From positions 1,240,001 to 1,304,000 of the forward strand of contig NZ_CP074149.1 of assembly GCF_019968765.1 (NCBI RefSeq): a DNA stretch of 64,000 bases, in the 5' to 3' direction. This DNA is from Enterobacter sp. JBIWA008 (GTDB lineage Bacteria > Pseudomonadota > Gammaproteobacteria > Enterobacterales > Enterobacteriaceae). A program made the position numbers and the translations under genes. This document shows positions 56,500 through 64,000 of this stretch, one piece after another (the first letter of the stretch is position 1; every line of letters starts with the position of its first letter). A model generated the notes under the pieces. It was not told the DNA's origin and did no database searches. It saw nothing but the letters and a program-made list of their open reading frames with translations.

Positions 56500-57500
56500 G
56501 CGCCACCTCCGCGTTTACGGCGTACCAGGAAAATCAGCACCGGCGCGCCGATAAAGGCGCTGACCACCGAGACGCGCAGCTCGCCGGGCACCAGCAGGCG
56601 GCCCAGCACGTCGGCAAACAGCAGCAGGGCAGGGGTTGCCAGCAGCGTCACCGGCAGTGACCAGCGGTGATCCGCTCCCACCAGCCAGCGGGCCATGTGC
56701 GGCATCATCAGGCCAATAAAGGCGATCGGGCCGACCACGGCGGTCGCGCTGCCGCACAGCACGGTGATGGCAAGCAAACCAATGAGCTGCGTGCGCGCCA
56801 CCCGGTTGCCGAGGGCGGTCGCGGTGTCGCTGCCGAGGCTCAGGCTGTTGAGCGACCGGCTTAAAAACAGCGCCACGGCGGCGGCGATAATGACCGGGAT
56901 TGCCACCACTTTTAAGGTTTCAAGGGTGCGGATATCCAGCGAGCCGGCCTGCCAGAAGCGCAGCTGGTCGTAAACGTCCGGGTTGAGCAGGGCGATGCCG
57001 TTGGATAAGCCTTCCAGTACCGCGGCGAGCGCCACGCCCGCCAGCGTCAGGCGGACCGGACTCAGCTGCCCGCCGCCCTGGCTGCCGGTAAACGCCACGA
57101 CCAGCGAGGCGGCCAGGGCGCCGCAGAAGGCCATTACCAGCTGTTCAGAGGGCGAGCTCAACCCGAACAGCGCCGCGCCGAGCACGATGGCAAAGCTGGC
57201 GCCGGAGTTAACTCCGAGGATGCCGGGGTCCGCCAGCGGATTACGGGTGAGGGTTTGCATCAGGGCACCGGCAAGGCCGAGCGCGCCACCCGCCAGCAGT
57301 CCGGCAAGCGTGCGGGGCAGTCGGGCGTCGAGCACGATGACGCAGTCAGCGCTCTGGCAGGTGCCGGAGAGCGCATCAACGATAACGAGCGCGGGCAGCG
57401 GCTTCGCGCCGACCAGCAGGCTGAGTGCAACCGCAAGGCTCAGGAGCAGCAGTAAAACGGGCACGGCAATGGCGCGTACCGAAGAAGAGGAAAACGACAT
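56496..57500 (-). CDS. fepD: Ferric enterobactin ABC transporter permease FepD
   Basis: A 334-residue FecCD permease, partner of FepG. Family elements: LPRTLAGLLAGGALGLAGALMQTLTRNPLADPGILGV, GPIAFIGLMMPHMARWL and GELRVSVVSAFIGAPVLIFLVRRK. The middle of the chain is almost the same as E. coli FepD. The ATG at 57500 (MSFSSSSVRAI) is preferred over 57512 because it matches the family start. It leads fepDGC, with a Fur box 18 bases upstream. Confidence 0.96.
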   Translation of the reverse strand: MSFSSSSVRAIAVPVLLLLLSLAVALSLLVGAKPLPALVIVDALSGTCQSADCVIVLDARLPRTLAGLLAGGALGLAGALMQTLTRNPLADPGILGVNSGASFAIVLGAALFGLSSPSEQLVMAFCGALAASLVVAFTGSQGGGQLSPVRLTLAGVALAAVLEGLSNGIALLNPDVYDQLRFWQAGSLDIRTLETLKVVAIPVIIAAAVALFLSRSLNSLSLGSDTATALGNRVARTQLIGLLAITVLCGSATAVVGPIAFIGLMMPHMARWLVGADHRWSLPVTLLATPALLLFADVLGRLLVPGELRVSVVSAFIGAPVLIFLVRRKRGGGA

Positions 57501-57517
57501 AGCAACATCCATGATTT

Positions 57518-57536
57518 GATAATGATAGTGATTATC
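57518..57536. promoter_or_regulatory. Fur box, fepD/entS divergent promoter
   Basis: GATAATGATAGTGATTATC matches the consensus GATAATGATAATCATTATC at 17 of 19 positions. It lies between the divergent fepD and entS. Confidence 0.93.
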
Positions 57537-57608
57537 GTTATCTATCTTATTTGGCTATGTTAGCATGTGCGCCCATGGAATGGGTAGAAATAGACTCAAG
57601 GCTTTGTC

Positions 57609-58856
57609 ATGAATCAAAAATCCTGGCTGCTCAACCTCAGCCTGCTGAAAACGCACCCGGCGTATCGCGCCGTTTTTATCGCTCGCTTTATCTCCATTTT
57701 GTCCCTCGGGCTGCTCGGCGTGGCCGTGCCGGTACAGATCCAGACCATGACGCACTCCAGCTGGCTGGTGGGGTTATCGGTTACGTTAACCGGCGGGGCG
57801 ATGTTTATCGGCCTGATGGTCGGCGGCGTGCTGGCGGATCGCTACGAGCGTAAGAAGCTGATCCTGCTGGCGCGCGGCACCTGCGGCGTGGGCTTTATCG
57901 GGCTGTGCCTGAACGCGATGCTGCCGGAGCCGTCGCTGATCGCGATTTATGCTCTGGGGCTGTGGGACGGCTTTTTTGCCTCGCTGGGCGTGACGGCGCT
58001 GCTGGCGGCTACGCCCGCGCTGGTCGGGCGCGAGAACCTGATGCAGGCGGGGGCGATCACCATGCTCACCGTGCGTCTGGGCTCGGTGATTTCGCCGATG
58101 GTGGGCGGCCTGCTGCTGGCGACCGGCAACGTAGCGTGGAACTACGGGCTGGCGGCGGCGGGAACCTTTATCACCACGCTGACGCTGCTGCGCCTGCCGC
58201 TGCTGCCACCTCCGCCGCAGCCGCGCGAGCATCCGCTGAAATCGCTGATGGCCGCTATTCGTTTCCTGTTCAACAACCCTCTGATTGGCGGGATTGCGCT
58301 GCTCGGCGGCCTGCTGACGATGGCGAGCGCGGTGCGCGTGCTGTACCCGGCGCTGGCGGGCGAGTGGCACATGAGCGCCTCGGAGATTGGCATTCTCTAC
58401 GCCGCCATCCCGCTCGGCGCGGCGTGCGGGGCGCTGACCAGCGGCAGCCTGGCGCAGAGCGCGCGTCCGGGGCTGATTATGCTGCTTGCCACGCTGGCCT
58501 CGTTTATCGCCATCGGGTTTTTCAGCCTGATGCCGGTGTGGGCGCTGGGGGTGTTGTGTCTGGTGATTTTCGGCTGGCTCAGCGCAATCAGTTCGTTGTT
58601 ACAGTACACCCTGATCCAGACGCAAACACCGGAAGGGATGCTTGGGCGCATTAACGGCCTGTGGACGGCGCAGAACGTCACGGGGGATGCGATTGGTGCG
58701 GCGATCCTCGGCGGGCTGGGAGCGATGATGACCCCGGTGGCCTCGGCGAGCAGCAGCGGGTTTGCGTTAGCGATGGTTGGCGTGATTTTATTGGCGGTAT
58801 TGGTGAAGTTGCGTCGGTTCAGGCAGGAGGTTGTGTTGAACGACGGTGCGGCCTGA
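57609..58856 (+). CDS. entS: Enterobactin exporter EntS
   Basis: A 415-residue MFS transporter with 12 helices that moves enterobactin to the periplasm. Visible: [25 protein letters not shown] (helix 1), the loop 2-3 motif [19 protein letters not shown], and [17 protein letters not shown] sequence in the second half. It is divergent from fepDGC across a Fur box. The C terminus ends G-A-A-stop, where GCG GCC TGA comes from the head of a palindromic repeat. Confidence 0.96.
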   Translation: MNQKSWLLNLSLLKTHPAYRAVFIARFISILSLGLLGVAVPVQIQTMTHSSWLVGLSVTLTGGAMFIGLMVGGVLADRYERKKLILLARGTCGVGFIGLCLNAMLPEPSLIAIYALGLWDGFFASLGVTALLAATPALVGRENLMQAGAITMLTVRLGSVISPMVGGLLLATGNVAWNYGLAAAGTFITTLTLLRLPLLPPPPQPREHPLKSLMAAIRFLFNNPLIGGIALLGGLLTMASAVRVLYPALAGEWHMSASEIGILYAAIPLGAACGALTSGSLAQSARPGLIMLLATLASFIAIGFFSLMPVWALGVLCLVIFGWLSAISSLLQYTLIQTQTPEGMLGRINGLWTAQNVTGDAIGAAILGGLGAMMTPVASASSSGFALAMVGVILLAVLVKLRRFRQEVVLNDGAA

Positions 58857-58895
58857 TACCCTCACCTCGGCCCTCTCCCACAGGGAGAGGGAGGG
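58848..58895 (+). repeat. Palindromic repeat supplying the entS stop
   Basis: The head GTGCGGCCTGATACCCTCAC starts at 58846-58848; CCCTCTCCC, ACA and GGGAGAGGGAGGG follow. The TGA in the head is the entS stop. It separates the converging entS and fepB. Confidence 0.9.
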
Positions 58896-58902
58896 AAAAT
58901 GC

Positions 58903-59862
58903 CTATTTAAACAACGTATTCAATCTGTCTAACACCAACATCGCGCTGTAATAATCCAGGCGGAACGTCTCGGTTCCCAATGCCCAGACCCGTTTGTTTT
59001 TCACCGACGGCAAATGCGCCAGCAGCGGGTTGGCGTAAATCGCATCCACATCTTTCTGGTCGCCGGCAAACACAAATAACCCTTCGCCGTTCAGCCCCGT
59101 CGCCAGGTTTTCTCCTCCCAGCTGAATGATGTCGTGGCGTTTGCCCTGGCTTTTGGATGTCTGCAGCCCGGCGGGCAGCTCCGCCAGCGTAAAGCCCAGC
59201 TGGTACAGCAGCTTGCCCTGCGCCGATTCCGCGGTCCAGAGGTTGGCGCTGTGCGCGGCGGCGGTGTAGACGATGGCGTTCACCGGCTGCGGCGGCAGCT
59301 TCATCTGCTGTTTCACCTGCGCGAGCTGTTTATCAAAGGCGGCAATGCGCCCGGCGGCCTGTTTTTCCTGGCCGGTGATGGTCCCCAGCTGCGTCAGCAG
59401 CGCCTGCCAGCTCTTGTCGTCGTAGTTGATGATAAGCGTTGGGGCGATGGCGGAGAGCTGATCGTACAGCGCCAGCGCGGAATCCCCGCCGGTGGCGCTG
59501 ATCAAAATCAGATCCGGCATCTGGGCGGCAACCGCTTCAGCGCTCGGCTCGCCGATGTATAGCCGTGCAACCTTGCGCTGCTTCGCGATCTCGCCCCACT
59601 GGCGCAGGAAACCCTGCCCATCCGCCACGCGGTTATTCGGCGTGGTGGCGCCGCTGGCGACGACCGGTGCGTCAATCGCCAGCAGGGAGCCGGTTAAGGT
59701 CACGCTGGTGGAGACAATGCGCATCGGTTTGCTCTCAAGCGTGTGAACGCCGCGGCTGTCGGTCACCTGACGCGGCCAGTCGGCGGCAGCGGCTGAGGCA
59801 AGTCCTAAAACAAAAAGTCCAGGTAAAAGCAGGGTATTACGGAATAGGGCAGGGAATTTCAC
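58903..59862 (-). CDS. fepB: Periplasmic ferric enterobactin-binding protein FepB
   Basis: A 319-residue binding protein that hands ferric enterobactin from FepA to FepDGC. The signal peptide is [19 protein letters not shown], cut before DWPRQ (about residue 28). Both lobes of the siderophore-binding fold are seen: [46 protein letters not shown] and [16 protein letters not shown]. It is divergent from entCEBA. A palindromic repeat separates it from the entS end. Confidence 0.96.
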   Translation of the reverse strand: MKFPALFRNTLLLPGLFVLGLASAAAADWPRQVTDSRGVHTLESKPMRIVSTSVTLTGSLLAIDAPVVASGATTPNNRVADGQGFLRQWGEIAKQRKVARLYIGEPSAEAVAAQMPDLILISATGGDSALALYDQLSAIAPTLIINYDDKSWQALLTQLGTITGQEKQAAGRIAAFDKQLAQVKQQMKLPPQPVNAIVYTAAAHSANLWTAESAQGKLLYQLGFTLAELPAGLQTSKSQGKRHDIIQLGGENLATGLNGEGLFVFAGDQKDVDAIYANPLLAHLPSVKNKRVWALGTETFRLDYYSAMLVLDRLNTLFK

Positions 59863-59887
59863 AGCGCGACATCCTGTTTTTGTTGAA

Positions 59888-59906
59888 GATAATGCTTCTC
59901 ATTTTC
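59888..59906. promoter_or_regulatory. Fur-like box on the fepB side
   Basis: GATAATGCTTCTCATTTTC matches most of the Fur consensus half-sites, 25 bases before the fepB start. It probably gives iron repression of fepB. Confidence 0.75.
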
Positions 59907-60000
59907 ATGGTTGACGCGAAGGGATGCAAGCTTTTGTCGCACAAGTTATTTGTCCGACGGTTGACAGCGAAGCGATGTGGGATTAGGTTAGCCGACGAAA

Positions 60001-60023
60001 ATATAAATGATAATCATTATTGC
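60001..60023. promoter_or_regulatory. Fur box on the entC side
   Basis: AATGATAATCATT with AT-rich flanks (60006-60018) is a symmetrical core Fur site 30 bases before entC, in the region of the entCEBA promoter. Confidence 0.88.
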
Positions 60024-60050
60024 TTCTTTTATCATTTTAAGGAGGATGAT

Positions 60051-61226
60051 ATGGATACGTCCCTGGCTGAGGAAGTTCAGCACACCGCAACCACGCTGGA
60101 ATCAGACCGCTTTTTCTTTATGTCGCCTTATCGCAGCTTTACCACGTCCGGCTGCTTTGCCCGCTTCAGTGAACCCGCTGTTGGCGGCGACGATCCGGCG
60201 GGGCACTTCCAGCAAAAATTAGCCCAGGCCTTCCGGAATGCGAAAGCCAACGGTATCGCTCATCCGGTGATGGTGGGGGCTATCCCGTTTGATACCCGCA
60301 AGCCATCCTCTCTGTTTATTCCACAACGCTGGCAGACCTTTTCTCGTCCTGCACGTCAGCAGTCCGCACGCTATTTTTCCGGCTCGCAGGCGCTGAAGGT
60401 GGAGCAACGCACCGAGATCCCGCCGCAGCCCGTGTTTGAAGAGATGGTCGCTCGCGCCGCGTCGCTCACCGCCACGCCGCAGGTGAACAAGGTGGTGCTG
60501 TCGCGCCTGATTGATATCGTGACCGACAAAAACATGAACAGCGGCGCCCTGATGGAGCGCCTGATCGCCCAGAACCCGGCGAGCTTTAACTTCCACGTGC
60601 CGCTGGAAGACGGCGGCGTGCTGCTCGGCGCCAGCCCCGAACTGCTGCTGCGCAAAGAGGGCGCGCACTTTAGCTCGCTGCCGCTGGCAGGCTCCGCGCG
60701 CCGTCAGCCGGACGATGTGCTGGATCGTGAAGCGGGCAATAAGCTGCTGGCCTCCGAAAAAGACCGTCACGAGCACGACCTGGTGACCCAGGCAATGAAG
60801 GCCATTCTGGCACCGCGCAGCCATCATCTCAGCATGCCTGATTCTCCTCAGCTGATTACCACGCCGACGCTGTGGCATCTGGCAACGCCGGTTGAAGGTG
60901 ACGCTCGCGAGAATGAAAACGCCCTGACCCTGGCCTGCCTGCTGCACCCGACGCCGGCGCTGAGCGGCTTCCCGCATGAGGCGGCAAAAGAACTGATTGC
61001 CGAGCTGGAGCCGTTCGACCGCGAGCTGTTTGGCGGCATCGTCGGCTGGTGCGACAGCGAAGGCAACGGCGAGTGGGTGGTGACTATCCGCTGCGCGCGT
61101 CTTCGCGAAAATACCGTTCGCCTGTTTGCCGGCGCGGGCATTGTTCCCGCCTCCTCGCCGGTGGGCGAGTGGCGCGAAACGGGCGTGAAGCTCTCCACCA
61201 TGCTCAACGTGTTTGGTTTGCACTAA
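60051..61226 (+). CDS. entC: Isochorismate synthase EntC
   Basis: Converts chorismate to isochorismate, the first step of 2,3-dihydroxybenzoate synthesis. The 391-residue length equals E. coli EntC. Family motifs: KVVLSRLIDI, FHVPLEDGGVLLGASPELLL, LPLAGSARR, the ENALTLACLLHPTPALSG block, and FDRELFGGIVGWCDSEGNGEW, containing acidic Mg2+ ligands. The ATG at 60051 follows AAGGAGGATGAT, a very strong site; longer in-frame sequence covers the Fur region. Confidence 0.97.
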   Translation: MDTSLAEEVQHTATTLESDRFFFMSPYRSFTTSGCFARFSEPAVGGDDPAGHFQQKLAQAFRNAKANGIAHPVMVGAIPFDTRKPSSLFIPQRWQTFSRPARQQSARYFSGSQALKVEQRTEIPPQPVFEEMVARAASLTATPQVNKVVLSRLIDIVTDKNMNSGALMERLIAQNPASFNFHVPLEDGGVLLGASPELLLRKEGAHFSSLPLAGSARRQPDDVLDREAGNKLLASEKDRHEHDLVTQAMKAILAPRSHHLSMPDSPQLITTPTLWHLATPVEGDARENENALTLACLLHPTPALSGFPHEAAKELIAELEPFDRELFGGIVGWCDSEGNGEWVVTIRCARLRENTVRLFAGAGIVPASSPVGEWRETGVKLSTMLNVFGLH

Positions 61227-61235
61227 GGAAGACTG

Positions 61236-62846
61236 ATGACCATTCCCTTTACCCGCTGGCCTGAGGCATTTGCCCGCCGCTACCGCGAAAAAGGCTACTG
61301 GCAGGAGCTGCCGCTGACCCACATCCTGACGGATCGTGCGGACAGCGATGCCGTGGCGATTATCGACGGCGAGCGGCACATAACCTACCGCGCGTTTAAT
61401 CAGGCGGTGAACAACCTGGCGTCCACCCTTCAGGCGCAGGGGCTGCACCGCGGCGAGACCGCGCTGGTACAGCTCGGCAACGTGGCCGAGTTCTACATCA
61501 CCTTCTTCGCGCTGCTGCAAATCGGCGTCGCGCCGGTCAACGCGCTCTTTAGCCATCAGCGCAGCGAACTGAGCGCCTACGCGGAGCAGATCAAACCCGC
61601 CGTGCTGATTGCCGATCGCGGCCACGCCCTGTTCGCGGGCGATGACTTCCTCAACGCCTTTGTGGATGCGCACCGCTCGGTACGCGTCGTGCTGCTGCGC
61701 GGCGATAGGGGTGAACACGCCCTGGAAGCGGCGATTGCGCGTCCGGCGGACAACTTCATTCCGAACCCGACGCCCGCTGACGAAGTGGCGTTTTTCCAGC
61801 TTTCCGGGGGCAGTACCGGCACGCCGAAGCTGATCCCGCGCACGCATAACGACTACGACTACAGCATCCGCCGCAGCAACGAGATTTGCGGCATCACCGC
61901 CGAAACGCGTTACCTGAACGCGCTCCCTGCGGCGCATAACTACGCCATGAGCTCGCCGGGATCGTTAGGCGTTTTCACCGCGGGCGGCTGCGTGGTGCTG
62001 GCGAACGATCCGAGCGCCACGCTCTGCTTCCCGCTGATTGAACGGCATCAGATTAACGTCACCTCGCTGGTTCCTCCGGCGGTGAGCCTCTGGCTGCAGG
62101 CGATTGCCGACGGCGCGGGCAACGCGCAGCTCAAATCCCTCAGGCTGCTGCAGGTGGGTGGCGCACGCCTCTCCGCCACGCTCGCGGCGCGCATTCCGCT
62201 TGAAATCGGCTGTCAGCTTCAGCAGGTGTTCGGCATGGCGGAAGGGCTGGTGAACTACACCGCGCTCGACGACGCGCCGGAACGCATCATCAACACCCAG
62301 GGCCGCCCGATGTGCCCGGACGACGAAGTGTGGGTGGCGGACGAGCACGGCAACCCGCTGCCGCGCGGGGAGGTCGGGCGTCTGATGACGCGCGGACCTT
62401 ACACCTTCCGCGGCTATTTCAACAGCCCGGAACACAACGCCAGCGCCTTCGACGCCGAGGGCTTTTACTGCTCCGGCGATCTGATTGCTATTGACGAGCA
62501 GGGCTACATCACCGTGCAGGGACGCGAGAAGGATCAGATCAACCGCGGCGGCGAGAAAATCGCCGCCGAAGAGATTGAAAACCTGCTGCTGCGCCACGAG
62601 GCGGTGATCCACGCCGCGCTGGTGAGCATGGAGGACAGCCTGCTGGGCGAAAAAAGCTGCGCGTATCTGGTGGTGAAACAGCCCCTGCGCGCGGTCGAGG
62701 TGCGCCGCTTCCTGCGCGAGCAGGGCGTTGCCGAATTCAAGCTGCCGGACCGCGTGGAGAGCGTGGAAGCGCTTCCGCTGACGCCGGTCGGCAAAGTCGA
62801 TAAGAAACAGTTGCGCCTGTGGCTTGCTGAACGCGCCCGGGGCTGA
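61236..62846 (+). CDS. entE: 2,3-dihydroxybenzoate-AMP ligase EntE
   Basis: Activates 2,3-dihydroxybenzoate and loads it onto EntB. The 536-residue adenylating enzyme has the P-loop [15 protein letters not shown], the substrate pocket start [36 protein letters not shown] and the C-terminal hinge with [14 protein letters not shown] and catalytic [11 protein letters not shown]. It starts 9 bases after entC with AAGGAAG and is followed by entB after a 10-bp gap. Confidence 0.98.
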   Translation: MTIPFTRWPEAFARRYREKGYWQELPLTHILTDRADSDAVAIIDGERHITYRAFNQAVNNLASTLQAQGLHRGETALVQLGNVAEFYITFFALLQIGVAPVNALFSHQRSELSAYAEQIKPAVLIADRGHALFAGDDFLNAFVDAHRSVRVVLLRGDRGEHALEAAIARPADNFIPNPTPADEVAFFQLSGGSTGTPKLIPRTHNDYDYSIRRSNEICGITAETRYLNALPAAHNYAMSSPGSLGVFTAGGCVVLANDPSATLCFPLIERHQINVTSLVPPAVSLWLQAIADGAGNAQLKSLRLLQVGGARLSATLAARIPLEIGCQLQQVFGMAEGLVNYTALDDAPERIINTQGRPMCPDDEVWVADEHGNPLPRGEVGRLMTRGPYTFRGYFNSPEHNASAFDAEGFYCSGDLIAIDEQGYITVQGREKDQINRGGEKIAAEEIENLLLRHEAVIHAALVSMEDSLLGEKSCAYLVVKQPLRAVEVRRFLREQGVAEFKLPDRVESVEALPLTPVGKVDKKQLRLWLAERARG

Positions 62847-62856
62847 GGAACAGAGT

Positions 62857-63711
62857 ATGGCTATCCCAAAATTAACCGCTTACGCGCTGCCAACCGCCGC
62901 AGAGCTGCCGACCAGTAAAGTGAACTGGCCGTTTGAGCCTGAACGCGCCGCGCTGCTGATCCACGACATGCAGGAGTACTTCCTGAACTTCTGGGGCGAA
63001 AACAGCGCGATGATGCAGCAGGTGGTGGCGAATATCGCCAGACTGCGCGCTTACTGCAAAGCGCACAATATTCCGGTGTACTACACCGCCCAGCCGAAAG
63101 AGCAGAGCGAGGAAGACCGCGCCCTGCTGAACGATATGTGGGGGCCAGGCCTGACCCGTTCGCCGGAGCAGCAGCGCATTGTCCGTGAACTGACGCCGGA
63201 CGAAGCCGACACGGTGCTGGTGAAGTGGCGCTACAGCGCGTTCCACCGCTCGCCGCTGGAGCAGATGCTCAAGGAGACGGGACGCAACCAGCTGCTGATT
63301 ACCGGCGTTTACGCCCACATCGGCTGCATGACCACCGCCACCGATGCCTTTATGCGCGACATCAAGCCGTTCTTTATCGCCGACGCGCTGGCGGATTTCA
63401 CCCGCGACGAGCACCTGATGTCGCTCAAGTACGTGGCCGGACGCTCGGGCCGCGTGGTGATGACCGACGAGCTGCTGCCGTCCGTTCCGGCGACCAAAGC
63501 CGCGCTCCGCGAGCTGATCCTGCCGCTGCTGGACGAGTCCGACGAGCCGATGGATGACGAAAACCTGATCGACTACGGTCTGGACTCGGTGCGCATGATG
63601 GCGCTGGCCGCCCGCTGGCGAAAAGTGCACGGCGACATTGACTTCGTGATGCTGGCAAAAAATCCAACAATCGACGCCTGGTGGGCGCTGCTTTCCCGCG
63701 AGGTGAAGTGA
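62857..63711 (+). CDS. entB: Isochorismatase / aryl carrier protein EntB
   Basis: A bifunctional 284-residue protein. The N-terminal isochorismatase (about 1-205; LLIHDMQEYFLNFW, VLVKWRYSAFHRSPLE, GVYAHIGCMTTATDAFMRD) makes 2,3-dihydro-2,3-dihydroxybenzoate. The C-terminal carrier domain (about 215-284) has GLDSVRMMALAARW, with Ser244 as the phosphopantetheine site used by EntD, EntE and EntF. The start MAIPKLTAYALP is chosen over an extension from 62824. The stop overlaps entA's start by one base (TGATG). Confidence 0.98.
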   Translation: MAIPKLTAYALPTAAELPTSKVNWPFEPERAALLIHDMQEYFLNFWGENSAMMQQVVANIARLRAYCKAHNIPVYYTAQPKEQSEEDRALLNDMWGPGLTRSPEQQRIVRELTPDEADTVLVKWRYSAFHRSPLEQMLKETGRNQLLITGVYAHIGCMTTATDAFMRDIKPFFIADALADFTRDEHLMSLKYVAGRSGRVVMTDELLPSVPATKAALRELILPLLDESDEPMDDENLIDYGLDSVRMMALAARWRKVHGDIDFVMLAKNPTIDAWWALLSREVK

Positions 63712-64000
63712 TGGCTCTGGATTTCACCGGTAAAACCGTCTGGGTGACGGGCGCGGGGAAGGGAATTGGCTACGCGACGGCGCTGGCGTTTGCTGAGGCG
63801 GGCGCACGGGTGACCGGCTTCGACCTGGCATTTCCGCTGGGCGATTATCCGTTCGCCATCGAAGCCCTGGACGTGGCGGATGCCGCGCAGGTGCATGAAG
63901 TGTGCGGGCGCGCGCTGGCGTCGCTTGAACGGCTGGACGTGCTGGTCAACGCGGCGGGCATTTTGCGCATGGGGGCGACGGACCAGCTCTCGCAGGAGGA
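63711..64000 (+). CDS. entA: 2,3-dihydro-2,3-dihydroxybenzoate dehydrogenase EntA (5' part)
   Basis: NAD-dependent SDR that finishes 2,3-dihydroxybenzoate synthesis. Only 96 residues are in the window. They contain the Rossmann motif TGAGKGIG near the N terminus, the acidic cofactor residue in GFDLAF, and NAAGILRMGATDQLS, all close to E. coli EntA. The catalytic YxxxK lies beyond the edge. Position and TGATG coupling to entB fit the entCEBA order. Confidence 0.97.
   Translation, partial: MALDFTGKTVWVTGAGKGIGYATALAFAEAGARVTGFDLAFPLGDYPFAIEALDVADAAQVHEVCGRALASLERLDVLVNAAGILRMGATDQLSQE

Noticed and set aside
60219..61937. 572-codon minus-strand frame across entC and entE
   Set aside because: It spans two conserved genes and the gap between them; composition is that of a shadow frame.

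Overview
The window reads as a chromosomal segment of an Enterobacteriaceae member, most likely Enterobacter (E. cloacae complex) or a very close relative. The support is an E. coli-like backbone (nfsB-ybdF-ybdJ-ybdK and the enterobactin region entD-fepA/fes-ybdZ-entF/fepCGD/entS/fepB/entCEBA), plus genes typical of Enterobacter and Klebsiella: ramR-romA-ramA and the acetoin/2,3-butanediol operon budABC with budR. No tRNA, rRNA, CRISPR array or intact insertion sequence was seen. All identifications come from reading the sequence and recalling families; no search was run.

Layout. 0-5 kb: start of an MFS exporter, divergent XRE/MmyB-type regulator, nfsB, ybdF, then ramR (-) facing romA-ramA (+) with a textbook RamR operator, and ybdJ. 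5-12.5 kb: an unlisted 36-residue membrane protein, a P-type cation ATPase with a depleted cation site, and an RND adaptor/permease pair whose 3' end overlaps ybdK. 12.5-17.6 kb: ybdK, a ketopantoate reductase-like enzyme, a higBA toxin-antitoxin pair with two dyad operators, a gene-poor stretch with a perfect 16-bp hairpin and two orphan genes, and a CspA-type gene. 17.8-22.7 kb: budR/budABC and a second cold-shock-domain protein. 22.7-27.7 kb: a five-gene peptide/nickel-type ABC importer. 27.9-31.1 kb: an acetyltransferase, a benzoylformate decarboxylase-like enzyme and an SDR. 31.4-33.3 kb: secreted fasciclin protein, ECF sigma factor and anti-sigma factor. 33.4-39.3 kb: betIBA/betT choline-to-glycine betaine osmoprotection. 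39.4-46 kb: AT-rich control region, two putative regulators and a chaperone-usher fimbrial operon. 46-64 kb: enterobactin synthesis, export, uptake and esterase genes with Fur boxes in the divergent promoters; entA runs off the end.

How the parts work together. RamA controls drug efflux and porins, and an uncharacterised RND pump lies nearby. The ent/fep block is complete for making (EntC, B, A, E, F, D, YbdZ), exporting (EntS), importing (FepA, B, C, D, G) and hydrolysing (Fes) enterobactin, apart from the cut entA; fepE of E. coli is missing between entF and fepC. Relative to E. coli K-12, about 32 kb of mainly metabolic, stress and adhesion genes sits between ybdK and entD, and shorter blocks sit between ybdF, ybdJ and ybdK.

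The least explained signals are the 36-residue membrane protein divergent from the ATPase, the ATPase ion site itself, the fasciclin-sigma-anti-sigma unit with a candidate ECF promoter, the fimbrial leader with tandem hairpins, the decarboxylase-like enzyme lacking a key histidine, and a palindromic repeat family that supplies the stop codons of entS and fepC.
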